Positions 46,390 to 56,384 of a stretch of DNA of 64,000 bases are shown here, piece by piece. The notes beneath the pieces were generated by a model. That model was given only the letters and a program-made list of their open reading frames with translations, was not told where the DNA came from and did no database searches. Both the position numbers and the translations under genes were made by a program. This DNA comes from Sva-07 sp963717385 (GTDB lineage: Bacteria; Actinomycetota; Acidimicrobiia; Acidimicrobiales; Ilumatobacteraceae), in the NCBI GenBank assembly GCA_963717385.1, contig CAVQWE010000005.1:186001-250000 (forward strand), in the 5' to 3' direction. Positions within the stretch are counted from its first letter, which is position 1; every line of letters starts with the position of its first letter.

Positions 46390-47400
46390 ATGGACATCAC
46401 CACCGTTGCCGACGACCTCGTCGTCCTCCACGATGGGCTCGACGCACGCCGCTACGACGGGCTCGGCCCCGACGCCGAACACGATCTCGACGGCGTCACC
46501 GTTCGAACCCTCCCTCGCCCCGATGGCGAGCTGCTGTGCCGGTTCACGACCGTCAACGACGTCCACTTCGGCGAAACCGAAGCCGGGCGTGTCGACGACC
46601 ACCCCGAGGGTCCGATCCGTCGGGCCGAGCCGGGATCAACGCCATATCCCGAGGTGATGAACCGCGCCGCTGCCCGAGAGATGGCCGAGATCGATCCGAT
46701 TGCAGTGATCGTGAAGGGCGACTTGTCGGTCGATGGCGAACCAGCCGAATGGGAGGCGTTCGAGGCGTGTTACCGCGCTCCGTTCGGTGATCGTCTGCAC
46801 GTGGTGCGCGGCAATCACGACGCATACCGTCACCAGGCCGACTACGCCGGCGATCAACGCATCGAGCTGCCGGGGGTCATCGTGGCACTGCTCGACACCG
46901 CCATCCCCGGCGCCACGACCGGCACGGTCAGCTCCGAACAGATCGAGTGGCTCGACGACCTGTGCGCCGACGCGGATCGACCCGTGTTCGTCATGGGCCA
47001 TCACCAGCAGTGGATCGGTGACGGCCCTGACGCGAAACGCAGCGACGACTACTTCGGGCTCCACCCCGACGCCAGCGACGAACTCGATGCCCTCACCCAG
47101 CGACGCACTGGTGTCGTGGCGTACGCCGCCGGGCACACGCACCGGCACCGTGTCCGCCCCATGGCTCGCTCACGGGTGCCCTCGATCGAGATCGGGTGTA
47201 CGAAGGACTTCCCCGGCACCTGGGCCGAGTATCGGGTGCACGAGGGCGGCATCATGCAGGTGGTACACCGCATGTCGACACCCGAGGCCTTGGCGTGGAG
47301 CGAGTCGTGCAGGGGCCTCTACTCCGACTTCGGCATCGACTACGAAACGTACGCACTCGGCAGCCTCACCGACCGCTGCTTCACCATCTCATTGCGCTGA
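46390..47400 (+). CDS. calcineurin-like metallophosphoesterase
   Basis: A 336-residue phosphoesterase with all the dinuclear-metal motifs in order: TVNDVHFGE (DxH), VIVKGDLSVDG (GD), VVRGNHDAYR (GNHD), VMGHHQQW (GHH) and AAGHTHRHR (GHxH). This places it among class III cyclic-nucleotide-type phosphodiesterases (Icc/CpdA-like). No signal peptide. The substrate is not clear; a cyclic nucleotide or phospholipid is possible. Confidence 0.88.
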   Translation: MDITTVADDLVVLHDGLDARRYDGLGPDAEHDLDGVTVRTLPRPDGELLCRFTTVNDVHFGETEAGRVDDHPEGPIRRAEPGSTPYPEVMNRAAAREMAEIDPIAVIVKGDLSVDGEPAEWEAFEACYRAPFGDRLHVVRGNHDAYRHQADYAGDQRIELPGVIVALLDTAIPGATTGTVSSEQIEWLDDLCADADRPVFVMGHHQQWIGDGPDAKRSDDYFGLHPDASDELDALTQRRTGVVAYAAGHTHRHRVRPMARSRVPSIEIGCTKDFPGTWAEYRVHEGGIMQVVHRMSTPEALAWSESCRGLYSDFGIDYETYALGSLTDRCFTISLR

Positions 47401-47442
47401 CGAGCTTGTCGAGATCGGTCCACTTCGGCCAGAATCTCTGCG

Positions 47443-48051
47443 ATGACGATCGCACTCGCTCCTGCCGCACCATCGACGCTGTTCGACCTCTTCGAGCGCA
47501 GTCGCGTTCGCGATGCGGTGGCGATCGTCGGGTTCGCGCTCCTCACGGCCCTCGCCGCGCAGATCACCATCCCGCTCGGCTTCACCCCGGTTCCGTGGAC
47601 TGGACAAACCTTCGCCGTGCTGCTCGCCGGCGGCGTGCTCGGCAGCCGCCGCGGTGCGTTGTCCATGCTGCTCTACGTGTCGCTCGGGGCGATCGGCCTT
47701 CCCTTCTACGCCGAAGGGACCGGCGGCTGGACCGCCGCAACCGGGGCCACCGCTGGATACCTGGTCGGCTTCATCGTCGCCGCGTTCGTGATCGGGCTGA
47801 TGGCCGAGCACGGTCAGGACCGCAAGCTGTCGACCTCGATCCCCGCCTTCCTCGCCGGAACGATCATCATCTACACCTTCGGCGCCGGATGGTTGGCGTA
47901 CGACCTCGGCCTGCCGCTCACCGCCGGTGCCGGCGAGTCGAGCGCCATCTCGCTCGGCGTCGCCCCGTTCCTGGTCGGTGACGTGTTCAAGGCCTTGCTC
48001 GCCGGTGCGATGCTGCCCGCCGCCTGGCGCTTTCTCGACGACGGCCGCTGA
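47443..48051 (+). CDS. bioY: biotin transporter BioY
   Basis: A 202-residue S component of the biotin ECF transporter with six membrane helices: QITIPLGFTPVPWTGQTFAVLLA near the start is split as ITIPLGFTPVPWTGQ and TFAVLLAGG, followed by GALSMLLYVSLGAIGLPFYA, the family signature for biotin binding. bioM/bioN are not adjacent, as with solitary BioY. Its closeness to biotin-dependent carboxylase subunits makes functional sense. Confidence 0.92.
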   Translation: MTIALAPAAPSTLFDLFERSRVRDAVAIVGFALLTALAAQITIPLGFTPVPWTGQTFAVLLAGGVLGSRRGALSMLLYVSLGAIGLPFYAEGTGGWTAATGATAGYLVGFIVAAFVIGLMAEHGQDRKLSTSIPAFLAGTIIIYTFGAGWLAYDLGLPLTAGAGESSAISLGVAPFLVGDVFKALLAGAMLPAAWRFLDDGR

Positions 48052-48099
48052 CGTCGTTCGGCAAACGAGCGCGAATCACCTGGTGAGGACCCATCCGCG

Positions 48100-48136
48100 A
48101 ACTCTGTGACACCCCCACGTCATCATGGGACGCATG
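48100..48136 (+). promoter_or_regulatory. rmuC promoter block with TGAC-N8-GTCA
   Basis: AACT-GTGACACCCC-CGTCAT-ATG, near-identical to the block before radA, again with TGAC/GTCA (48107-48110/48119-48122) and -10-like CATCAT (48121-48126). The distance to ATG 48134 equals the distance in radA, which supports that start for rmuC. Confidence 0.5.
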
Positions 48137-49444
48137 GAGATCGCACTGCTCATCGTCGCTGTCGTGCTGGCCGTCGGGGCCGCCGTTGGCGGGTACCTGT
48201 TCGCCGTTCGGCGCACCGAGGCCGAGGCTGCGGCACGTGCCGACGAGCACGTCGCCACCACCGAGTCGTTGCAGCTCGCGATCGACGCCGCCGTCCAGAG
48301 TGCCGTTGGCCACGTGCGCGATCAGGCCACCGCCGAGCGCGACGCGGCGGTCTCCGCCGCACTCGAGCAGACCGCCGTGCTGCAGCGCGAGCAGTTCGGC
48401 GCCATGGCCCAGGCCTCGCGCGACCAGACCACCTCCGAGCTGAGCGCCAAGAAAGACGTCATCGACGCCCGTCTCGACCAGGTGCACGCCGAGATGCGCG
48501 CCGAGCTCACCAAGCTGAGCGAAATGGTCACCACGCTCGGGCGCTCCAGCGCGGAGAACTTCGGCCAGGTCACCAACTCGCTGCAAGCCCACGCCGAGAT
48601 CGCCAACACCCTGGCCGACTCCACCCGGGCGCTCCGCGAGGCGCTGGCCAACCCGCAGGCACGTGGTCAGTGGGGCGAGCGGATGGCCGAGGACGTCCTC
48701 CGTCTGGCGGGCTTCGTCGAGAACCTGAACTACGTCAAACAGACCCAGATCGAAGGCGGCACCGGTCGCCCCGACTACACGTTCCCCATGCCAAAGGGCC
48801 ATGCGCTGTACATGGACGTCAAGTTCCCCATGGCGTCATACCTGCGCTACCTCGAGGTCGACACCAACGCCGAGCGCGAAGTGCACCTCAAGCGGTTCCT
48901 CGCCGACGTGCGTCTGCGGGTGCGCGAGCTCGCCAAGCGCGACTACTCGGGCGAGAGCGACACACCATCGGTCGACTACGTGCTGTTGTTCATCCCCAAC
49001 GAACAGCTCACCGGATTCATCCACGAACACGATGCAGGCCTGATCGATGAAGCGATGGGCCAGAAGGTCGTCCTGTGCTCGCCGCTCACGCTGTTCGCGT
49101 TCCTCGGCGTGATCCGCCAGGCGTTCGACAACTTCATGATCGAGCAGACCAGCGACGAGATCCTGCAGTTGCTCGGCACGTTCAGTGCTCAGTGGCGCAA
49201 GTACAACGACCAGGTCGACTCGGTCAAGAAGAAGTTCGACCAGGTCGACCGTGCATTCGAACAGCTCACCGGACCACGGCGCCGCCAACTCGAAAAGCCG
49301 CTGCGGCAACTCGACCAGCTGCGCCTCCAACGCAATCTCCCCGTCGACGGGGAGCTGTTCGCGACACCCATCGCGTCCGATGAGGCCGCCGATGACGACA
49401 CCGACACGCCACCCGGTGGCACCATCCGGGTGCTGGGCGCATGA
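48134..49444 (+). CDS. rmuC: DNA recombination protein RmuC
   Basis: About 436 residues: an N-terminal membrane helix (IALLIVAVVLAVGAAVGGYL), a coiled-coil region, and the RmuC nuclease-like domain (GQWGERMAEDVLRLAGF, DYTFPMPKGHALYMDVKFP and DYVLLFIPNEQL). RmuC limits inversions at short inverted repeats. ATG 48134 is preferred over ATG 48125 because of the promoter spacing shared with radA. A strong hairpin follows directly after the stop. Confidence 0.9.
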   Translation: MEIALLIVAVVLAVGAAVGGYLFAVRRTEAEAAARADEHVATTESLQLAIDAAVQSAVGHVRDQATAERDAAVSAALEQTAVLQREQFGAMAQASRDQTTSELSAKKDVIDARLDQVHAEMRAELTKLSEMVTTLGRSSAENFGQVTNSLQAHAEIANTLADSTRALREALANPQARGQWGERMAEDVLRLAGFVENLNYVKQTQIEGGTGRPDYTFPMPKGHALYMDVKFPMASYLRYLEVDTNAEREVHLKRFLADVRLRVRELAKRDYSGESDTPSVDYVLLFIPNEQLTGFIHEHDAGLIDEAMGQKVVLCSPLTLFAFLGVIRQAFDNFMIEQTSDEILQLLGTFSAQWRKYNDQVDSVKKKFDQVDRAFEQLTGPRRRQLEKPLRQLDQLRLQRNLPVDGELFATPIASDEAADDDTDTPPGGTIRVLGA

Positions 49445-49475
49445 ATCACGCCAGGGGTCAGACCCCAGGCGTGAT
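49445..49475 (+). terminator. rmuC terminator; GGGGTC-type palindrome copy 1
   Basis: ATCACGCC-A-GGGGT (49445-49458), loop CAG, ACCCC-A-GGCGTGAT (49462-49475). It starts at the base after the rmuC stop. The core AGGGGTCAGACCCC recurs, with one base changed, at 56385-56409. Confidence 0.65.
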
Positions 49476-49531
49476 CGCCGCCATCGCTGGTTGGGCGCGG
49501 CCCGGCACCATCGACTGATTGAATCGGCATC

Positions 49532-50920
49532 GTGAGCCAGCCAGCGTTCGACTTCGGCGACGACGAACTCGACGACGCTGCGAACCCCACCTACACCGTC
49601 GGCGAACTCGGCGAGGCCATCAACGACGCGCTGCGGCGAGGGTTCTCCGACGGCGTGTGGGTTCGGGGCGAGATCACCGGATGGAGCGACCGCGGCCAGC
49701 ACGCCTACTTCACCCTCGTCGACGACGTCGACAGCTCCGATCCCGACAATCGACGCGCGAGCAACGGGCGCAGCAAGGCCGTGGTCAACGTCCAGTTCTT
49801 CGCCAATGCCCGCATGCGGCTGCGGCCGATGCTGCAGAAGAACCGGCTCCGCCTCGCCGACGGCATGAAGGTGCGTGTGTTCGGCTACCTCGACTACTAC
49901 GCGCCCAACGGCCGCATCGGTCTGAAGATGACCGGCATCGACCCCACGTACACGCTCGGCGACATCGCCCAATCGCGCGACGAGGTCATCCGCCGACTCG
50001 TCGCCGACGGCTTGCTCGACGCCAACAAACGCCGCACGCTGTCGCCGATCCCGCTACGAGTCGGCGTGGTCACCAGCGTCGGCACCGCCGCATGGCACGA
50101 CTTCCACGACGAGCTCCAACGCAGCGCCATGGGGTTCTCGCTCACCGTGATCGACACACGCGTCCAGGGCGAGTTCGCCGAAGAGAACGTGGCAGCTGCT
50201 GTCATCACCCTGTCGCGGCGACTCGACCTCGACACGGTGGTGTTGATCCGTGGCGGCGGGGCCCGCAACGAACTGGCCGTGTTCGACGCCGAGCGCATCG
50301 CTCGGGCCATCGCGTCGTCACCGCTCCCGGTGCTCACCGGGCTCGGCCACGAGGTCGATCGCAGCGTCGCCGACGAGGTCGCACACACATCACTGAAGAC
50401 CCCCACCGCCTGCGCCGGCGAACTGATCGCCAGGGCGGCGCGCTATTCGGCCGACGCCGAAGCGGCGTTCGCCTCGATCGTGCGCGAGAGCAAGCACGCG
50501 CTCACCGCAGCCACCACCGACCTGTCCGAAACTGCCCACCGCATCGCCCGGCGAACCCATGCCGCCGTCGAGCGCGCCGACGAGCGCATCGGTGTGCGAG
50601 TCGACACGCTGGCTCGCACCGCTCCGGCGAGCCTCGCCCGGGCCGATCAACGGCTGCTCGACGCACAACAGCGAGTGCTCGATCGTGCCGGCACGGTCCT
50701 CGATCGCTCGCAGAGCCGCGTCGATGTGCTGGCGGCACGGGTCGCCGCGCTCGACCCCGCCGTACAGCTCGCACGTGGGTGGTCGATCACCCGACGCGCC
50801 GATGGCACGATCGTGCGTTCCGTCGACGATGTGAGCGCTGGTGACACCATCACCACCGCACTCGCAGACGGCACGCTCGACAGCTCCGTCTCCTCCACAC
50901 GCACGCAACCGAAGGAATGA
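49532..50920 (+). CDS. xseA: exodeoxyribonuclease VII large subunit
   Basis: A 462-residue nuclease subunit: OB-fold N-domain (TVGELGEAINDALRRGF, VWVRGEITGWSDRGQHAYF), catalytic domain (RVGVVTSVGTAAWHDFHDEL, DTVVLIRGGGARNELAVFD, TGLGHEVDRSVADEVAHTSL) and a coiled-coil C-terminus ending in the family motif ARGWSITRRADG. It degrades single-stranded DNA in mismatch repair. GTG 49532. The xseB gene follows in 3 bp. Confidence 0.95.
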   Translation: MSQPAFDFGDDELDDAANPTYTVGELGEAINDALRRGFSDGVWVRGEITGWSDRGQHAYFTLVDDVDSSDPDNRRASNGRSKAVVNVQFFANARMRLRPMLQKNRLRLADGMKVRVFGYLDYYAPNGRIGLKMTGIDPTYTLGDIAQSRDEVIRRLVADGLLDANKRRTLSPIPLRVGVVTSVGTAAWHDFHDELQRSAMGFSLTVIDTRVQGEFAEENVAAAVITLSRRLDLDTVVLIRGGGARNELAVFDAERIARAIASSPLPVLTGLGHEVDRSVADEVAHTSLKTPTACAGELIARAARYSADAEAAFASIVRESKHALTAATTDLSETAHRIARRTHAAVERADERIGVRVDTLARTAPASLARADQRLLDAQQRVLDRAGTVLDRSQSRVDVLAARVAALDPAVQLARGWSITRRADGTIVRSVDDVSAGDTITTALADGTLDSSVSSTRTQPKE

Positions 50921-50923
50921 ACC

Positions 50924-51145
50924 ATGGCTGACGAACCCACCCCCGGCTACGCCGATGCACTCACCGAACTCGACTCGATCCTGCGTGAACTCGAGGGCTC
51001 CGACGTCGACGTCGACCATCTCGCCGATCGCGTGGCACGGGCCTCGGAACTGATCACGCTCTGCCGCTCGAAGATCTCCGCCGCACAGTTGCGTATCGAA
51101 CAGGTCACCGCCGACCTCGACGCCGTGGCCGAGCCAGCCGACTGA
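50924..51145 (+). CDS. xseB: exodeoxyribonuclease VII small subunit
   Basis: A 73-residue helical protein: YADALTELDSILRELEGSDV, then DVDHLADRVARASELITLCR, the XseB signature. Several XseB subunits coat the coiled coil of XseA. It lies 3 bp after xseA in the usual operon. Confidence 0.93.
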   Translation: MADEPTPGYADALTELDSILRELEGSDVDVDHLADRVARASELITLCRSKISAAQLRIEQVTADLDAVAEPAD

Positions 51146-51148
51146 CTC

Positions 51149-51175
51149 GTCACACCGTGCCGGGCCCACTGTGAC
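51149..51175. terminator. bidirectional terminator, xseB and MaoC-like gene
   Basis: GTCACA (51149-51154) and TGTGAC (51170-51175) enclose a GC-rich inner part. It lies between the convergent stops. Confidence 0.5.
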
Positions 51176-51182
51176 AGTTCGC

Positions 51183-51953
51183 TCACCCGGCCCGCGGTTG
51201 CCAGATCGCGGTGTGGAACGCGCTCCACACGGCAACACCGTTCGCTGTCACCTCCACGTCGAGATCGACGAACCGGTGGCCCTTGCGCTCGTACTCGGCG
51301 GCCACCTGACCACGCACTTCGATCACGTCACCGTCACGAGCCATCCCGCGGTGATGGGCTCGGGTGCCGACGTGTATCCACGGGCCCAGCTCGACGTTGA
51401 GGTGGAGCACAGCGTTCGCCTGACGGGCAAGGAACCCAGGGTGACACACGGCCCCTGCGGCGTACACGTCGTGTTGGTCACGAACCTCGGCCTGATACAC
51501 CGCAGCACGCTCCTGGCGGAAGACGAACTCCAAGGTGCCCAGCACCGTGCCGGGAGCGAGCAGCGACTCGTTCACCGGCGGCACCGAATGGGGCCGGGGG
51601 ACGGTCCCTACGGGCACCACCGGCGGGAGCGAGTCGATCAACGATGCCGCGCCGATGGCCCTGACGGTTCCATCCGGCCCGGTCAGCGTCAACGAACCGT
51701 CGTCGTCGAGGCGCGCCTCGACGATCTCGCCGTCGTACACCGGCGAGACGAACCGAGCTTCCATGGTCGAGCCGGTGAGGAACCGCTCACCCCACCTGTC
51801 GATGCACGGCTGCGTCATGTACGCCCACACGTCGACACCAGGCACCAGACCGCCGCGAAATCCGTACGTCTGCGCCACCGTGTCGTCGTGCATCCGGTTC
51901 GTCGAGTCGGTCGCAGTGTTGTACGCCTCGATGGTCGTGGTCAGTGCACCCAT
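51183..51953 (-). CDS. MaoC-like double hotdog protein
   Basis: A 256-residue protein with two hotdog folds. The first half contains DDTVAQTYGFRGGLVPGVDV, resembling the MaoC/hydratase motif; the second half has GAVCHPGFLARQANAVL. It is probably an acyl-CoA or acyl-thioester dehydratase or thioesterase; the catalytic Asp-His pair of hydratase 2 is not certain. ATG 51953 is chosen; the upstream extension overlaps the divergent prenyl synthase start. Confidence 0.7.
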   Translation of the reverse strand: MGALTTTIEAYNTATDSTNRMHDDTVAQTYGFRGGLVPGVDVWAYMTQPCIDRWGERFLTGSTMEARFVSPVYDGEIVEARLDDDGSLTLTGPDGTVRAIGAASLIDSLPPVVPVGTVPRPHSVPPVNESLLAPGTVLGTLEFVFRQERAAVYQAEVRDQHDVYAAGAVCHPGFLARQANAVLHLNVELGPWIHVGTRAHHRGMARDGDVIEVRGQVAAEYERKGHRFVDLDVEVTANGVAVWSAFHTAIWQPRAG

Positions 51954-52045
51954 GTCCCCACCCTGACACGCAGCGCGGCGACGATTCGAGCCACACCGAT
52001 GCACGTCGGGGCAGGCCGTCGAACGCAGCAGTAGCCTTCTTGGAG

Positions 52046-53108
52046 ATGCCTGGAACCGCCCCAACCAGCCTGCGATCGATCGCTGACCGCGTCGAGGCCC
52101 GCCTCGACGAACTGCTGACCGCCGAACGCGAGCGTTGGGTCACCTTCGATGCCGACCTCGCCCAACCGATCGACGAGATCCGGCGCCTGGTGCTGTCCGG
52201 CGGCAAGCGCCTGCGCCCGGCGTTCACTCACTGGGGCTACGTCGGCGCCGGCGGCGGCACCGACGACCAGATCGACATCGATGCCGGTGCGGCGTTCGAG
52301 CTGATGCACGCATTCGCGCTGTTCCACGACGACGTGATGGACGACGCCGTCACCCGTCGCGGTCAGGTGACCACGCACACCCTTGCGGCCGAAGAGCACG
52401 CCACCAACGGTTGGGTGGGCGAGTCGCGCCGCTACGGCGAAGGTGTGGCAATCCTCGTCGGCGACCTGGCGTTCGTGTACGCCGATCGGTTGATGGAGGG
52501 TGCACCGCCCGAAGCCATGCGCATCTGGAACGAGCTGCGCATCGAACTCAACATCGGCCAGTTCCTCGACATCCTCGGATCGGTGCAGAGCATCCGCGAC
52601 GTCGACAAGGCCGAGCGCATCTGCCGATACAAGTCGGGCAAGTACACCATCGAGCGGCCGCTGCATCTCGGTGCCGTGCTCGCCGCTCCCGAGCGCGAGC
52701 ACGAACTCCTTCCGGCGCTGAGCGCCTACGGCCTCCCCCTCGGCGACGCCTTCCAGATGCGCGACGACGTGATGGGTGCGTTCGGCCAGGAGAGCCTGAC
52801 CGGCAAGTCGGTCGGAGGCGACTTACGCGAAGGCAAGCCCACGCCGCTGCTGGCACGCGCTGGTCCGCCGCGCCACTCCCGAGCAGCTCGAGGTGCTCGC
52901 CGACGTCGGCGCACCCGGCCTCGACGGTCACGGCGTCGCTCGCATCCAGCAGGTGATCGTCGACACCGGCGCCCTCGCCGAACTCGAAGATCACATCACG
53001 TCACTCACCGAGGCCGCCGTCACCGCCATCGAAGAAGCCCCGATCGTCGACGCCGCGAAGAGCGAACTCGTCGCGCTCGCCGAGTACGTCAGCTGGAGAG
53101 ATGTCTGA
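52046..53108 (+). CDS. crtE: geranylgeranyl diphosphate synthase (one-base frameshift)
   Basis: A polyprenyl synthase, 353 residues after removing one base at about 52862. The first Asp-rich motif is LFHDDVMDDAVTRRGQVT; the second reads QMRDDVMGAFG, where the final Asp of DDxxD is Gly, as in many actinobacterial GGPP synthases. The LSGGKRLRPAFTHWGY motif binds IPP. It supplies C20 precursors to the carotenoid genes that follow. The next gene starts 29 bp later. Confidence 0.88.
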
Positions 53109-53137
53109 TGCCCCAATGCTGAACTGGAGACCCACCG

Positions 53138-54612
53138 ATGAAAGTCATCGTCGTCGGAGCCGGCCTCGGCGGACTGTCCGCTGCCGCACACCTCGCAGGA
53201 GCGGGTCACGACGTGACCATCGTCGAGCGCGATGCCATCCCCGGTGGCCGCGCCGGGATGATCACCGAGCAGGGCTTCCGGCTCGACAACGGCCCGACCG
53301 TGCTCACCATGCCGAACCTCCTCGAAGACGCCTTCAACGCGGCGGGCGCCGAGATGAAGGACTACATCACGATCAACCCGGTCGACCCGATGTACCGGGC
53401 GGTGTACGCCGACGGCTCGACGCTGTTCGTGCGCCACGGCCGCGAGGCGATGACGCAGGAGATCCGTGAGTTCTCCGGGCCCAAGGACGCCGAAGCGTTC
53501 GGGCGAGTTCTGTGTCTGGCTCGAACAGCTCTACCGCGCCGAGATGGATTCATTCATCGACGCCAACTTCGACACCCCGCTCGACCTGATCAAGCCGTGG
53601 AAGTCGGGCCTCGAACTCGTCAAGCTCGGAGGGTTCGGCAAGCTGGGCAAGAAGGTGGCCTCGTTCTTCGACGACGAGCGTCTGCAGCGCATCTTCAGCT
53701 TCCAGTCGATGTACGCCGGCCTCGCCCCGTACGAGGCGCTCGCGCTGTACGCCGTGATCACCTACATGGACTCGGTCGAGGGCGTCTTCGTTCCCGAAGG
53801 CGGCATGCACATGATGGCCGCCGGCCTCGCCGACGCCGTCAAGGCTGCGGGCGTCGAGATTCCGCTACGACTCGCCGGTCACCCGCATCTTGCGCAAGCC
53901 CGGCGGAGCAGTCACCGGCGTCGAGATCGGTGGCTCCGAACGGCTCGACGCCGACGCCGTGGTCTGCAACGTCGACCTGCCCGTCGCCTACCGCGAACTC
54001 CTCCCGGGCATCGACGCACCGCGAGCTGCCCGCAAGGGCAAGTACTCGCCGTCGTGCCTGCTGTGGGTCGCCGGGGTCAAGGGCCTCCCGCCGGCCGATG
54101 CCAGCCATCACAACATCCACTTCGGCGAGGATTGGGACGGTTCGTTCAAGGCGCTCATCGACGACGGTGTGCGCATGCCCGACCCGTCGATCCTGGTCAC
54201 GCTGCACAGCCTCGACGACCGCTCACTTGCGCCCGAGGGCCATTCGAGCATCTACGTGCTCGAGCCCACGCCGAACCTGAGCGGCACGATCGACTGGTCT
54301 CGCGAACGCGACACCATCGTCGACAGCCTGCGGGCACGCGTCGATTCGCTCGGCTATCCCACCGAAGTGGTCGTCGAGGAGATCTACGACCCGCAGGACT
54401 GGGAGCGCATGGGCATGGAGCAGGGCACGCCGTTCGCGCTCGCCCACACGTTCTTCCAGACCGGGCCGTTCCGGCCGAACAACGTCAACAAGAAGGTGCC
54501 CGGCCTGGTGTTCACCGGGTCGTCCACGTTGCCGGGAGTCGGCGTGCCGATGGTGTTGGTGTCGGGCAAGCTCGCCGCGCAACGCGTCGATCAGTACGCA
54601 AAGCGGCGCTGA
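53138..54612 (+). CDS. crtI: phytoene desaturase (two one-base frameshifts)
   Basis: A CrtI-type FAD desaturase, 490 residues after dropping one base at about 53501 and one at about 53859. The dinucleotide motif is VIVVGAGLGGLSAAAHLAGAG; further motifs are FRLDNGPTVLTMP, VEGVFVPEGGMHMMAAGLAD and the C-terminal flavin motif LPGVGVPMVLVSGKLAAQRV (given in part). It converts phytoene to lycopene or neurosporene. The stop overlaps the ATG of crtB. Both shifts leave seamless family sequence once corrected. Confidence 0.9.
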
Positions 54613-55545
54613 TGATCGACGAAGCTCAGGTCGCGGTTCGGTGCGAAGCCACCGACGCCGACCACGCAGTTGCTGCCGACCGGGCCGGTCACGCTCGACG
54701 AGAGCTACGAGTTGTGCCGCGAGTTCAACAAGCGCCACGGAACCACGTACTACTGGTCGACCAAGGTGCTCCCGAAGATCAAGCAGCACCACGTCCATGC
54801 GCTGTACGCATTCGCCCGATACGCCGACGACATCGTCGACGAGATCCCGTCGCAGGGCGGCCGTGACGTACCGACCGAGGTGCGCGCCGCCGCGCTCGCC
54901 GACTTCGGCGACCGATTCTTCGCCGACCTCGAGGTCGGCAAGTCCGACGATCCGGTGCTCAAGGCCGTGGTGCACACGGTCCGGGCGTTCGACATCGACG
55001 TCGAGGCATTCCACCGGTTCCTGCGCTCGATGACGATGGACCTCACCGTCGAGAACTACGCCACCTGGGACGACCTGCTGGTGTACATGGACGGCTCGGC
55101 AGCGGTGATCGGCGAGATGATGCTCCCCATCCTCGAACCGACCGATTACACCGTCGCGCTGCCGCATGCCCGCGATCTCGGCAACGCGTTCCAGCTCACC
55201 AACTTCCTGCGCGACATCGACGAAGACCTCGACCGTGGCCGCCAGTACATCCCGCTGGAGGATTCCGCCCGTTTCGGTGTCGACCTCACCCAACGCCGAG
55301 TGACACCCGAGTTCATTGAACTGATGCGCTTCGAGATCGACCGCTGCCGCGAGCTGTACCGCTCGGCGCAGATCGGCATCGACATGCTGCCAGATCGCTC
55401 GGCGAAGTGCGTCGGTGCCGCACACGCGCTGTACGGACGCATCCTCGACAAGATCGAGGCGCAGGACTACGACGTCTTCACCTCGCGGGCGAGCGTGTCG
55501 ACCACCGAGAAGGCGACCATGGTCGCCAAACTCCTGCTCCCGTGA
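54612..55545 (+). CDS. crtB: phytoene synthase (probable one-base frameshift near start)
   Basis: A squalene/phytoene synthase: ALYAFARYADDIVDEI is the first Asp-rich motif and LTNFLRDIDEDLDRGRQYIP the second. ATG 54612 overlaps the crtI stop and, with one base dropped at about 54660, reads into TTQLLPTGPVTLDESYELC, giving 310 residues; otherwise TTG 54670 starts a 291-residue product. It joins two GGPP molecules into phytoene. Confidence 0.92.
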
Positions 55546-55568
55546 CGCCCGACCCCATCACCGACCCG

Positions 55569-55616
55569 TTCTCGTGAACTCGTGCGGGCGAGGGTTCCCG
55601 CACGGGTTCACGAGAA
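55569..55616 (+). repeat. 20-bp-arm hairpin between crtB and cruF
   Basis: Left arm 55569-55588 and right arm 55597-55616 pair over 20 positions with one G-U wobble, around an 8-nt loop. The core is CTCGTGAAC/GTTCACGAG plus CGTGCGGG/CCCGCACG. It ends at the base before the cruF GTG, so it would block a normal ribosome site in a read-through transcript. Confidence 0.7.
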
Positions 55617-56372
55617 GTGCACTGGACGGTGCGGGTGGCCACTGCGGCCAGTGTCGTGACGGTGGCGGGGATGATCGCGACGCCGTTGCTGCCTCAGGGC
55701 GGGCGGGCGCGGCGGGTGTTGTCGAGTCTGGTGGTGGTCGGGTCGTTCACGACCACGACGGCGAACACGGTGCGGCGATGGGGTGGACGACGCGCTGGCG
55801 CGGCCGCTGCCGCAACTGCGGTCGGCACCACTGCTGTCGAACGCTTCGGCACTGCGACCGGTTTCCCGTTCGGTCGCTATGCGTACACCTCGGCCCTGCA
55901 GCCACAGGTGGCCCACGTGCCGGCGATCGTCCCGCTCGCGTGGTTCGCACTCGGCCTGCCGGCGCGCGAGGCCGCCCATGCCGCTCTCGGCGCTCGATCG
56001 ACCCCTGCGACCCGTCTCGCACTCGGCTCCGCCGCACTCACCGCATGGGATTTGTTCCTCGACCCGCAGATGGTCGGCGAGGGCTACTGGAAATGGGCCA
56101 AGCGCGGCGTCTACCGCGGCATCCCACTCACCAATTACCTCGGGTGGTTCATCACCGGTCTCGGCGTGATGGCCCTGCTGGAAGTTGCCCTCCCGCCTGC
56201 CGAGCAGGCCAAGGACGCCGACGGCGCGCTGGTCGGCGAGTACGCCTACATGGGTGTGATGGAAACGATCGGCTTCGCCAAGTACTTCCGCGACCCAACC
56301 GTGGCCATCGTCGGCGGCCTCGCCATGCTCCCCGTCGGCGCCGCAGCCGTCGCCAGGAAACTCCGTGGCTGA
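55617..56372 (+). CDS. cruF: CruF-like carotenoid hydratase (DUF422)
   Basis: A 251-residue membrane protein of the carotenoid 1',2'-hydratase (CruF/bisanhydrobacterioruberin hydratase) family, with about seven helices and the conserved segments FPFGRYAYT, LGSAALTAWDLFLDPQMV and PLTNYLGWFITGLGVMALLE. It hydrates the psi end of acyclic carotenoids. GTG 55617 abuts a strong hairpin; GTG 55629 or 55635 are alternatives. Followed by a hairpin repeat before the second desaturase. Confidence 0.85.
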   Translation: MHWTVRVATAASVVTVAGMIATPLLPQGGRARRVLSSLVVVGSFTTTTANTVRRWGGRRAGAAAAATAVGTTAVERFGTATGFPFGRYAYTSALQPQVAHVPAIVPLAWFALGLPAREAAHAALGARSTPATRLALGSAALTAWDLFLDPQMVGEGYWKWAKRGVYRGIPLTNYLGWFITGLGVMALLEVALPPAEQAKDADGALVGEYAYMGVMETIGFAKYFRDPTVAIVGGLAMLPVGAAAVARKLRG

Positions 56373-56384
56373 GCCGCAACGATC

